NCBI RefSeq assembly: GCF_015624425.1
Contig: NZ_CP049919.1
Span: 4,898,001 to 4,962,000, forward strand
Direction: 5' to 3'
DNA: 64,000 nt
Origin: Roseateles sp. DAIF2
GTDB lineage: Bacteria > Pseudomonadota > Gammaproteobacteria > Burkholderiales > Burkholderiaceae_C
The notes beneath the pieces are model-generated. The model did not search any database and was not told where the DNA came from. It worked only from the letters and a program-made list of their open reading frames with translations. Both the position numbers and the translations under genes were made by a program. Shown in pieces: positions 44,660 to 52,371 of the stretch. Numbering within the stretch: the stretch's first letter is position 1; each line of letters begins with the position of its first letter.

Positions 44660-46719
44660 CAAGCGGTTTCGACCTCGACCAGGCAGTCGTAGAAGCTGGG
44701 CGCGCGGCCCAGGTCGGTCAGGCGCTGGTGCGTGACCTCGTTGACATTGCTGCCGCGCGGGCCCAGCTTGCGCCACCAGACACCCAGGCCGTTGACCACG
44801 CCGGGCCGCGCGCGCTCGCTGATGCGCGCGGTGCAGTGGTAGCTGCCGCGCTCGTTGAACACCCGCACCAGCGCGCCGTCGACCAAGCCGCGCGCGGCGG
44901 CGTCCAGCGCATGGATCTCGACGATCGGCTCGCTCTCGATATCGCGCAGGCTCTTGACGTTGACGAAGCTGCTGTTCAGGAAGTTGCGCGCCGGCGGCGA
45001 GATCATCGCCAGCGGGAAGCGCCGCGCCAGCTCGGGCGAGGACAGCACGCTCTCGTAGTTGGGCACGAAGTCCGCACCGCCCGCCTGGGCCCGGCCGCTG
45101 GGCGTCGGGAAGCCGCCGTTCGCGAACGGCGCCTCCCGCACCGGCAGGCTCTGCCAGCCCTGCTCGACCAGCGCGTCGAAATCGATCTCGGCGCTGAAGG
45201 CCTGACGCGCCAGCTGCTCGTCGGTCTCGGCAAAGCAGGGCTCGGCAAAGCCCATGCGTGCGGCCAGTTCGCGGAAGATCTGGGTGTTGGACTTGGCCTC
45301 GCCCAGCGGCGCAATGGCCGGCTGGTTGATCAGCACATCGGTGTGTCCATAGCTGGTGTGCACGTCCAGATGCTCCAGCTGGGTGGTGGCGGGCAGCACA
45401 TAGTCGGCCAGGTCCGCGGTGTCGGTCATGAAATGTTCCAGCACCACGGTGAACAGGTCCGCGCGCTGGAAGCCCTTGACGACCTTGGGCGATTCCGGCG
45501 CCACCGCGACCGGGTTGCTGTTGTAGACGATCAGCGCCTCGACCTTGGGGCCGAAGTCCGGCGCCGCCTCGCGCAGCAGGTCGTCGCCGATCGTGCTCAT
45601 ATTGATCGTGCGCGGCGCCCGGCCGCCGGCGCGCAGCTCGGGCCGCTCCAGCGCCGCCATGTTCTTATAGGGCGCGAACCAGCCGGAGCTGGACAGCAAG
45701 AGGCCGCCGGCGCGCGAGCGCCAGGCGCCGGTCAGGCAGGGCAGCAGCGCGATCAGGCGCACCGCATTGCCGCCGCCGCGCACGCGCTGCATGCCGTAGT
45801 TCAGGCGGATCGCGGCCGGCGCCTCGATCGCGTTGCGCGCGCCATAGTCGCGCGCCAGGCCTTGCAGTTCCTCGACCGTGATGCCGCAGACCTCGGCCGC
45901 GCGCGCCGGCGGCCAGTCCAGCGCCTTCGTGCACAGCTCGTCCCAGTCCTCGACATGGGCGGCCAGATAGTCATGGTCCAGCCAGTCGTTGACGATCAAC
46001 TCATGCATCAGGCCCAGCGCCAGCGCGCCATCCGTGCCGGGCAGCGGCGCGATGTGCTGATGGCATTTGTCGGCGGTCTCGGTCTTGCGCGGGTCGATGC
46101 AGATCAGCTTCGCGCCCTCACGCTTGGCCTTGTTGGCATAGGTCCAGAAATGTAGGTTCGACGCGATCGAGTTGCTGCCCCAGATCAGGATCAGCTTGGC
46201 CTCTGCAAAATACGGCAGGTGCATGCCGACCCGGTTGCCATAGGTCGCGGTCAGCGCCGCGGCGCCGGCCGAGGCGCAGATGGTGCGATCGAGAACCGAG
46301 GCACCAAGCTTGTTGAAGAAGCGCGCCGCCATGCCCTCGCCCTGCAGCAGGCCCATCGTGCCGGCATAGCTGTAGGGCAGGATGGCCTCGGGATCGCGCG
46401 CCGCAATGGCCGTCAGACGCGCAGCGATGTCGCTCAGCGCCTCGTCCCAGGACACCGGCTCGAAGCGCGGTGCCTCGGTCTTGGCGCTGACCCGCTTCAG
46501 CGGCCGCAGCAGGCGCTCCGCGTGATAGGTGCGCTCCGGGTAGCGCGAGACCTTGGTGCACAGCGCGCCATGGGTGCTGGGATGGTCTGGCTGCCCCTGC
46601 ACCTTGATGACCCGCCCGTCCTCGACCGTGATGCGCAGCGCGCAGGTGTCGGGGCAGTCATGCGGGCAGGCGCCCTTGACGATGCGTTGCTGGGGAGCGT
46701 CGGTAACAGCGGAATTCAT
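44659..46719 (-). CDS. Molybdopterin-dependent oxidoreductase (bis-MGD family)
   Basis: This 686-residue catalytic subunit belongs to the DMSO reductase superfamily. It has an N-terminal [4Fe-4S] site (Cys18, Cys22, Cys26, Cys54: CPHDCPDTCAL and GALCTK) and molybdopterin-binding segments such as LILIWGSNSIASN, CIDPRKTETADKC and VVNGLGVWW. There is no twin-arginine signal, so it is probably cytosolic. The ATG at 46719 gives the family N-terminus; the frame is open further upstream. No electron-transfer partner is adjacent. Substrate is not evident. Confidence 0.88.
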   Translation of the reverse strand: MNSAVTDAPQQRIVKGACPHDCPDTCALRITVEDGRVIKVQGQPDHPSTHGALCTKVSRYPERTYHAERLLRPLKRVSAKTEAPRFEPVSWDEALSDIAARLTAIAARDPEAILPYSYAGTMGLLQGEGMAARFFNKLGASVLDRTICASAGAAALTATYGNRVGMHLPYFAEAKLILIWGSNSIASNLHFWTYANKAKREGAKLICIDPRKTETADKCHQHIAPLPGTDGALALGLMHELIVNDWLDHDYLAAHVEDWDELCTKALDWPPARAAEVCGITVEELQGLARDYGARNAIEAPAAIRLNYGMQRVRGGGNAVRLIALLPCLTGAWRSRAGGLLLSSSGWFAPYKNMAALERPELRAGGRAPRTINMSTIGDDLLREAAPDFGPKVEALIVYNSNPVAVAPESPKVVKGFQRADLFTVVLEHFMTDTADLADYVLPATTQLEHLDVHTSYGHTDVLINQPAIAPLGEAKSNTQIFRELAARMGFAEPCFAETDEQLARQAFSAEIDFDALVEQGWQSLPVREAPFANGGFPTPSGRAQAGGADFVPNYESVLSSPELARRFPLAMISPPARNFLNSSFVNVKSLRDIESEPIVEIHALDAAARGLVDGALVRVFNERGSYHCTARISERARPGVVNGLGVWWRKLGPRGSNVNEVTHQRLTDLGRAPSFYDCLVEVETA

Positions 46720-46827
46720 GCGTGAACTATTGCACAGGGTGGGCGGGGTGCGCGCCGCACGGCCCGGGGCGGACGCATGCACCTCGCACAATGACGCCCA
46801 TTATTCCGCGCGAGGGAGAGGATAGAG

Positions 46828-47955
46828 ATGCGCAGACGCGAAACCCTGAGCGCCATGGCCGGCCTGGCCCTGGCACCCGCCTGGGCCCAGGCCCAGGAGC
46901 GCCGCCGCATCGTGCTGGGCCAGTCCTGCCCGCTGACCGGCCCGGCCGCCCAGTTGGGCCTGCAGATGCAGGCCGGCGCCAAGCTCTACTTCGACGCGCT
47001 CAATGCCGCCGGCGGCATCAACGGGCTGACGGTCGAGCTGAAGACCCTGGACGACGGCTACGAGCCCGAGCGCTGCAAGGCCAATACCGAGAAGTTCATC
47101 GCCGAGGAGGTGCTGACCCTGTTCGGCTATGTCGGCACGCCCACCTCGCTGGCCGCGCTGCCGCTGGTCAACCAGCACAAGCTGCCCTTCTTCGCGCCGC
47201 TGACCGGCGCCGAGGCGCTGCGCGATCCGGCCAATCGCTGGGCCTTCCATCTGCGCGCCTCCTACGACGACGAGACCGCGCTGATCGTCAAGCAGCTGAC
47301 CCAGCTGGGTCTGAACAAGATCGGCGTGTTCCACCAAAACGATGCCTACGGCAAGGCCGGGCTGGACGGCGTGCAGCAGGCCCTGCTGGCGCGCAAGCTG
47401 GCGCCGCATGGTGTCGCGACGGTGGAGCGCAACAGCGTCAACGTGGCCGCCGCGGTCAAGACCCTGGTCGCGGCCGCCCCGGAGGCGATCGTGCTGGTCA
47501 GCGCCTACAAGAGCTGCGCCGCCTTCATCCGCGAGGCGCGCAAGGCCGGCTTCGGCGGCGTGTTCTACAACCTGTCCTTCGTCGGCACGCAGGCGCTGTC
47601 GGACGAGCTGGGCAAGGAGGCGCTGGGCGTCGTGGTCAGCCAGGTCATGCCCTACCCCTTCGGCGCCAACGCCACCGGCGTCGTCGCCGAGTATCAGGCC
47701 GCGGTGCAGCGCGCCGGCGGCGATCTGAAGCCCAACTACACCGGCATCGAGGGCTACCTGGCCGCCAAGGTGCTCAGCGAGGGCCTGCGCCGCATGGGCG
47801 GCCGCCCCGGCCGCGACGCGCTGGTCGGCGCGCTGGAATCGATGGGCAACTACAACGCCGGCGGCTTCGCGGTGAAGTTCGCGCCGGGCAAGCATGAGGC
47901 CTCCGGCTTCGTCGAACTGTCGATGCTGACCGGCGACGGCAAGGTCCGTCGCTAG
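46828..47955 (+). CDS. Branched-chain-amino-acid-type ABC substrate-binding protein
   Basis: This 375-residue periplasmic binding protein of the LivJ/Leu-binding type has a signal peptide (MRRRETLSAMAGLALAPAWAQA) with a possible twin-arginine (RRR) N-region. Fold motifs are IVLGQSCPLTGPAAQLG, YFDALNAAGGINGL, LDDGYEPERCKANTEK and VFHQNDAYGKAG. No permease or ATPase genes are adjacent, so it is an orphan that may serve a transporter elsewhere. Ligand is unknown. Confidence 0.9.
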   Translation: MRRRETLSAMAGLALAPAWAQAQERRRIVLGQSCPLTGPAAQLGLQMQAGAKLYFDALNAAGGINGLTVELKTLDDGYEPERCKANTEKFIAEEVLTLFGYVGTPTSLAALPLVNQHKLPFFAPLTGAEALRDPANRWAFHLRASYDDETALIVKQLTQLGLNKIGVFHQNDAYGKAGLDGVQQALLARKLAPHGVATVERNSVNVAAAVKTLVAAAPEAIVLVSAYKSCAAFIREARKAGFGGVFYNLSFVGTQALSDELGKEALGVVVSQVMPYPFGANATGVVAEYQAAVQRAGGDLKPNYTGIEGYLAAKVLSEGLRRMGGRPGRDALVGALESMGNYNAGGFAVKFAPGKHEASGFVELSMLTGDGKVRR

Positions 47956-48053
47956 GCGCCCCAAGCGCCTGCAGGCGGCAGACCCCACGGGTACACTGGC
48001 ACGACTCGCGGCCCTGGCACCGCGCCGGGCCGCCGCCAATACGGAGTGCCGCC

Positions 48054-49250
48054 ATGAAGCTGATCGATTCCATCCTGGCCGATGCGCACAGCATCGCCAC
48101 CCTGCGACGAGACATCCACGCCCATCCGGAGCTGTGTTTCGAGGAGGAACGCACCGCCGACCTGATCGCCCGTGCGCTGACCGAATGGGGTATTCCCGTA
48201 CACCGCGGCCTGGGCAAGACCGGCGTGGTGGGCATCGTCAAGAACGGCACGTCGGAGCGCGCGGTGGGCCTGCGCGCCGACATCGACGCGCTGCCGATGA
48301 CCGAGCACAACCAGTTCGCGCATGCCAGCAAGCACCCCGGCAAGATGCACGCCTGCGGCCATGACGGCCACACCGCGATGCTGCTGGCCGCGGCCAAGCA
48401 TCTGGCCCAGCACCGCAACTTCGACGGCACCGTCTATCTGGTGTTCCAGCCGGCCGAGGAAGGCGGTGGCGGCGCGCGCGAGATGATCAAGGACGGCCTG
48501 TTCGACAAGTTCCCGATGGAGGCCATGTTCGGCGCCCACAACTGGCCCGGCATGGCGGCCGGCCAGTTCGCCGTGCGCAGCGGCCCGGTGTTCGCCTCCA
48601 GCAACGAGTTCAAGATCACGATCCGCGGCAAGGGCTCGCATGCCGCGCTGCCGCACAACGGCGTCGACCCGGTGCCGGTGGCCTGCCAGATGGTGCAGGC
48701 CTTCCAGACCATCATCACCCGCAACAAGCGCCCGATCGACGCCGGCGTGATCTCGGTGACGATGATCCACACCGGCGAGGCCACCAATGTGGTGCCGGAC
48801 AGCTGTGAGATCCAGGGCACGGTGCGCACCTTCACGATCGAGGTGCTGGACCTGATCGAACGCCGCATGAAGCAAATAGCGGAAGCGACCGCCCAGGCCT
48901 TCGAGGCCACGGTCGAGTTCGAGTTCCACCGCAACTACCCGCCGACGATCAACCATCCGAAGGAAACCGAGTTCGTGCGCACGCTGCTGTCCGACGTGGT
49001 CGGTGCGGCCAATGTGCAGGAGTTCGAGCCGACCATGGGCGCCGAGGACTTCAGCTTCTTCCTGCTGGAAAAGCCCGGCTGCTATTTCCTGATCGGCAAC
49101 GGCGACGGCACGCACCGCGAGGGCGGCCATGGCATGGGCCCCTGCATGCTGCACAACCCCAGCTACGACTTCAACGACGAGCTGATCCCGCTGGGCGGCT
49201 CGATGTGGGTGCGCATGGCCGAGGCCTGGCTGAACAGCCCCAAGCCCTGA
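48054..49250 (+). CDS. M20-family amidohydrolase
   Basis: This 398-residue cytosolic metallo-hydrolase belongs to the M20D group (hippurate hydrolase, aminoacylase or IAA-amino-acid hydrolase type). Motifs are RRDIHAHPELCFEE, GLRADIDALPM, MHACGHDGHTAML with metal ligands, FQPAEEGGGGAREM and EFEPTMGAEDFSFF. Length is normal. It probably hydrolyses N-acyl amino acids; the exact substrate is unknown. It is followed after 5 bases by a DUF2817 peptidase gene, suggesting a joint peptide or amide degradation role. Confidence 0.93.
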   Translation: MKLIDSILADAHSIATLRRDIHAHPELCFEEERTADLIARALTEWGIPVHRGLGKTGVVGIVKNGTSERAVGLRADIDALPMTEHNQFAHASKHPGKMHACGHDGHTAMLLAAAKHLAQHRNFDGTVYLVFQPAEEGGGGAREMIKDGLFDKFPMEAMFGAHNWPGMAAGQFAVRSGPVFASSNEFKITIRGKGSHAALPHNGVDPVPVACQMVQAFQTIITRNKRPIDAGVISVTMIHTGEATNVVPDSCEIQGTVRTFTIEVLDLIERRMKQIAEATAQAFEATVEFEFHRNYPPTINHPKETEFVRTLLSDVVGAANVQEFEPTMGAEDFSFFLLEKPGCYFLIGNGDGTHREGGHGMGPCMLHNPSYDFNDELIPLGGSMWVRMAEAWLNSPKP

Positions 49251-49255
49251 GCGCG

Positions 49256-50353
49256 ATGTCTGCGTCCGACTTCTTTGCGCAGAGCTACGCCGAGGCGCGG
49301 CAGAAGTTCCTCGCCGCGGTCGAGGCCGCCGGCCTGGACGCCGAGCCGCATTGGCATCCGCTCTTGGGCCGCGACGGCGAGCGCCTGGCGCTGGACATCG
49401 TCGTCGAGGGCGATCCGCGGGCCGAGCGGCTGCTGATCCTCAGCAGCGCCTGCCATGGCGTCGAGGGCTTTTGCGGCTCCGGCGTGCAGACCGCGCTGCT
49501 GCGCGACGCCGGCTGGCATGCGGCGCTGCGCGAGGCCGGCGTCGCGGTGCTGTACCTGCATGCGCTGAACCCGCATGGCTTCTCCTGGTGGCGCCGCGTC
49601 ACCCAGGAGGGCGTGGACCTGAATCGCAATTTCCTGGACTTCACCCACCACCAACCCCTACCGGCCAACCCCGGCTACGACGAGATCGCCGGCGCGCTGG
49701 TCCCGCAGCAATGGCCGCCCAGCGCGGCCAACGAGGCGCAGCTGGCGGCCTATGCGGCCCGCCATGGCGAGCGCGCGCTGCAGACCGCGATCACCGGCGG
49801 GCAGTACGCCCATGAGCTGGGTCTGTTCTACGGCGGCCATGCGCCGACCTGGAGCAATGTGACCCTGCGCCATGTGCTCGAGGAGCATGGTCGCCATGCG
49901 CGACAGATCGCCTGGATCGACCTGCACACCGGCCTCGGGCCGACGGGCCATGGCGAGCGCATCTTCGCCTGCCGCGACGACGCGGCGGCGCTGGCCCGCG
50001 CGCGCGCCTGGTGGGGCGCCGAGGTGACCTCGATCTACGACGGCAGCTCCAGCTCCGCGCTGTTGCAGGGCCTGATGTGGAACGCGATCTTCGACGCCTG
50101 CCCGCAGGCCGAATACACCGGCATCGCGCTGGAGTACGGCACCCTGCCGCTGCCACAGATGATCGAGGCGCTGCGCGCCGACCATTGGCTGGAGGCCCAT
50201 CCCGAGGCGCCGCCCGCGCAGGCGGCGCAGATCAAGCGCCAGATCCGCGACGCCTTCTATGTCGACACCGATGACTGGAAGCGCCAGATCGTCGAGCAGG
50301 CCTTTACGGCCGCCCGCCAGGCGCTGGCCGGCCTGAGCGCGCCGCGCGGCTGA
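49256..50353 (+). CDS. M14-like / DUF2817 carboxypeptidase-fold protein
   Basis: This 365-residue protein has a zinc-carboxypeptidase-like pattern: LLILSSACHGVEGFCGSGVQ (first His and Glu ligands), ALNPHGFSWWRRVTQEGVDLNRNF, then IDLHTGLGPTGHGE and IALEYGTLP (possible catalytic glutamate). It has no signal peptide. Start ATG 49256 is 5 bases after the amidohydrolase stop. DUF2817 members are uncharacterised putative peptidases. Confidence 0.85.
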   Translation: MSASDFFAQSYAEARQKFLAAVEAAGLDAEPHWHPLLGRDGERLALDIVVEGDPRAERLLILSSACHGVEGFCGSGVQTALLRDAGWHAALREAGVAVLYLHALNPHGFSWWRRVTQEGVDLNRNFLDFTHHQPLPANPGYDEIAGALVPQQWPPSAANEAQLAAYAARHGERALQTAITGGQYAHELGLFYGGHAPTWSNVTLRHVLEEHGRHARQIAWIDLHTGLGPTGHGERIFACRDDAAALARARAWWGAEVTSIYDGSSSSALLQGLMWNAIFDACPQAEYTGIALEYGTLPLPQMIEALRADHWLEAHPEAPPAQAAQIKRQIRDAFYVDTDDWKRQIVEQAFTAARQALAGLSAPRG

Positions 50354-50545
50354 GCCCCGGGGCGCCCGCCCCTTCCCGCTAAACAACCGTCCCATGAAGG
50401 GCGGCCGGGCGCAGCCATGGGAAAACCCGGCAATGGCCGGTCCGCCGCGGTGCTAGCCTGAGGCCCTGGCTGTCCAGATGCGGCGCGCCGCCTTCACGGC
50501 TTGACCGTCGCCTGCTGTTGAACCATCGCAAGGAGACACAGGACC

Positions 50546-51649
50546 ATGAGACACCCCACCCGGCTCATCCTCTTGGCGCGACGGCTGACCTCGGCCCTGT
50601 GCGCCGGCACGTTGCTCGGCCTGAGCGCCGGCGCCGCGGCCAACACCCTGACCCAGAACGTGTCCTGGACCATCGACCGCGCCGGCACCAGCACCAAGTA
50701 CCGCGTCGTGGCCTATGGCGACTCGATCTACGCCGGCTACAACGGCTCCGCCCTGAACGCCGCCAAGTACGCGGCGCCCACGGTGGATGCCGAGTACCTG
50801 TCGGCGCGCTGGAACGCCGACATCGAGAACGTGCGTCGCGCCAAGTCCGGCGCCGTCGCCTCGGACATCTACAACAACAAGATCGTCGCCGAGAAGTCCT
50901 ATATGCAGGCCGCGTCGACGCGGGTGGTCACCTTCGAAATGTGCGGCAACGACGGCCTGCAGGCGCGCTCCGCCTTCAAGAGCCAGACCGGCACCTGCAA
51001 CTACACCGCCCTGAACAACGCGGTGGCCAGCTGCAAGACCTATGTCGCGGCCGCGATGGACTTCATCAATGCCAATGCCTATGCCGGCACCAAGCTCAAG
51101 GTGATCTCCAATCTGCATTACCCCGGCTACGCGGCCGACAATGTGCAGAGCTCCTGCAAGGACGCGAGCACCGGCGCCACGGTGAACCTGCAGTCGCTGT
51201 TCCTGCCCAGGCTGGCGACGATGAACTACTGGATGTGCGAGTTCGCGCGCCAGAAGGGTTTTCAATGCGCCGACAGCTTCGCGCAGTACATGGGCGCCGA
51301 CTACGACAGCAATGGCGACGGCCAGGTCGACGCCGAGGCCCTGCGCTATGTGGCGGGTGAGAGCGAGGCGGCCTATGTCGCGCGCCTGAGCACGACCCTG
51401 CGCGCGACGATCCGCGATGCCAACAGCAAGTTCGTCTCGGCCACCAGCAGCTATGACTACATCCAGTCCGACGACACCCATCCGACCTACACCGGCGGCA
51501 CGGTGACGGCCGGCCTGTTCGGCGGCACGACCGGCAGCGGCGCGCCGCGCTACCCCACTATCGGCAACGGCAAGAACCCGATCTGGAATCAGTACGGTCA
51601 TGAGCGCATGGGCTGGGCCATCTCCGTCTTCAACCCGGCGGCCCCCTAG
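50546..51649 (+). CDS. Secreted SGNH/GDSL-type hydrolase with EF-hand-like loop
   Basis: This 367-residue secreted protein has AAGGAG upstream of the ATG and a signal peptide (about residues 1-32). The SGNH blocks are YGDSIYAGY (Ser60, block I), MCGNDG (block III Asn) and DDTHPTYTGG (block V Asp/His). Several cysteines may form disulphides. The loop DYDSNGDGQVDAEAL matches an EF-hand calcium-binding loop. It is probably an esterase, lipase or acetyl-esterase; substrate is unknown. The 192-base gap upstream holds no gene. Confidence 0.8.
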   Translation: MRHPTRLILLARRLTSALCAGTLLGLSAGAAANTLTQNVSWTIDRAGTSTKYRVVAYGDSIYAGYNGSALNAAKYAAPTVDAEYLSARWNADIENVRRAKSGAVASDIYNNKIVAEKSYMQAASTRVVTFEMCGNDGLQARSAFKSQTGTCNYTALNNAVASCKTYVAAAMDFINANAYAGTKLKVISNLHYPGYAADNVQSSCKDASTGATVNLQSLFLPRLATMNYWMCEFARQKGFQCADSFAQYMGADYDSNGDGQVDAEALRYVAGESEAAYVARLSTTLRATIRDANSKFVSATSSYDYIQSDDTHPTYTGGTVTAGLFGGTTGSGAPRYPTIGNGKNPIWNQYGHERMGWAISVFNPAAP

Positions 51650-51672
51650 CCCACCGGGCAGCAGCCAGCATC

Positions 51673-52371
51673 ATGTCCAAGCCGCCCGCCGACCGCCGCC
51701 CGCCACGCCGCGATGAGGCGGCCTGGGGGCCCTCGCTGGGCTTTCTGGCGATCGCGCTGGGTCTGCTGGCCGGGCTGCTGTTCTGGTGGTGGCAACCGTC
51801 CCCGGCGGAGGCGCCGCCGGCCGAAACGCCCATGCTCATGTCCGCAGCCCCGATGGCCTCTGCTGCCGCTCCGCCGCAACCGCAGCCACCTAGCGCCGCG
51901 CCGCCTGTGATGGCCGCAACACAGCCCAGCGCCGCGGCCGCGCCCGGACCGCGCATCTGGCGCCAACGCGATCCGGAGGGCGACCAGACGCCGGACCTGG
52001 CCGACCATGTCAACGAGGGCGAGCGGCCCGGCATGGCCGAGGTGATCGCACGGCTGCAGGCGGCCGGCGTGCACACCGGCCTGGGCGCCTTCTCGCCTCC
52101 GGGCACGCGGCCGCCGCTGCTGGGCCTGGCGGTGCCCGAGGACTTCGAGTTGCCGCCCGGCTATGTGCGCCATTACCAGGCCACCGATGACGGCCAGCGC
52201 ATCGAACCCATCCTGATGTACTCGCCGGACCGCCCACCGCTGGATTGGCAGGGCCGGCCCATTACCCTGCCGGCCAACCGCGTGGTGCCCGCGGAACTGG
52301 CCCCGGCCGGGCTGGCGATCCGCCAGATCGTGCTGCCGGCGCCCCTCGACCCGGGCCAGCCCCGACCTTGA
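51673..52371 (+). CDS. Membrane-anchored proline-rich protein of unknown function
   Basis: This 232-residue protein has a basic N-terminus, one membrane helix (SLGFLAIALGLLAGLLFWWW, about 21-40), an Ala/Pro-rich linker (about 41-95) and a periplasmic domain (about 96-232). I do not recognise the domain. The stop overlaps the TTG start of the Lnt-like gene, so the two may act together in the envelope. Confidence 0.7.
   Translation: MSKPPADRRPPRRDEAAWGPSLGFLAIALGLLAGLLFWWWQPSPAEAPPAETPMLMSAAPMASAAAPPQPQPPSAAPPVMAATQPSAAAAPGPRIWRQRDPEGDQTPDLADHVNEGERPGMAEVIARLQAAGVHTGLGAFSPPGTRPPLLGLAVPEDFELPPGYVRHYQATDDGQRIEPILMYSPDRPPLDWQGRPITLPANRVVPAELAPAGLAIRQIVLPAPLDPGQPRP

Noticed and set aside
50354..50545. 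GC-rich hairpin (GGGGC/GCCCC) after the DUF2817 gene as a terminator
   Set aside because: The stem is short with no T-run and such GC palindromes are frequent here, so it is not listed as a feature.
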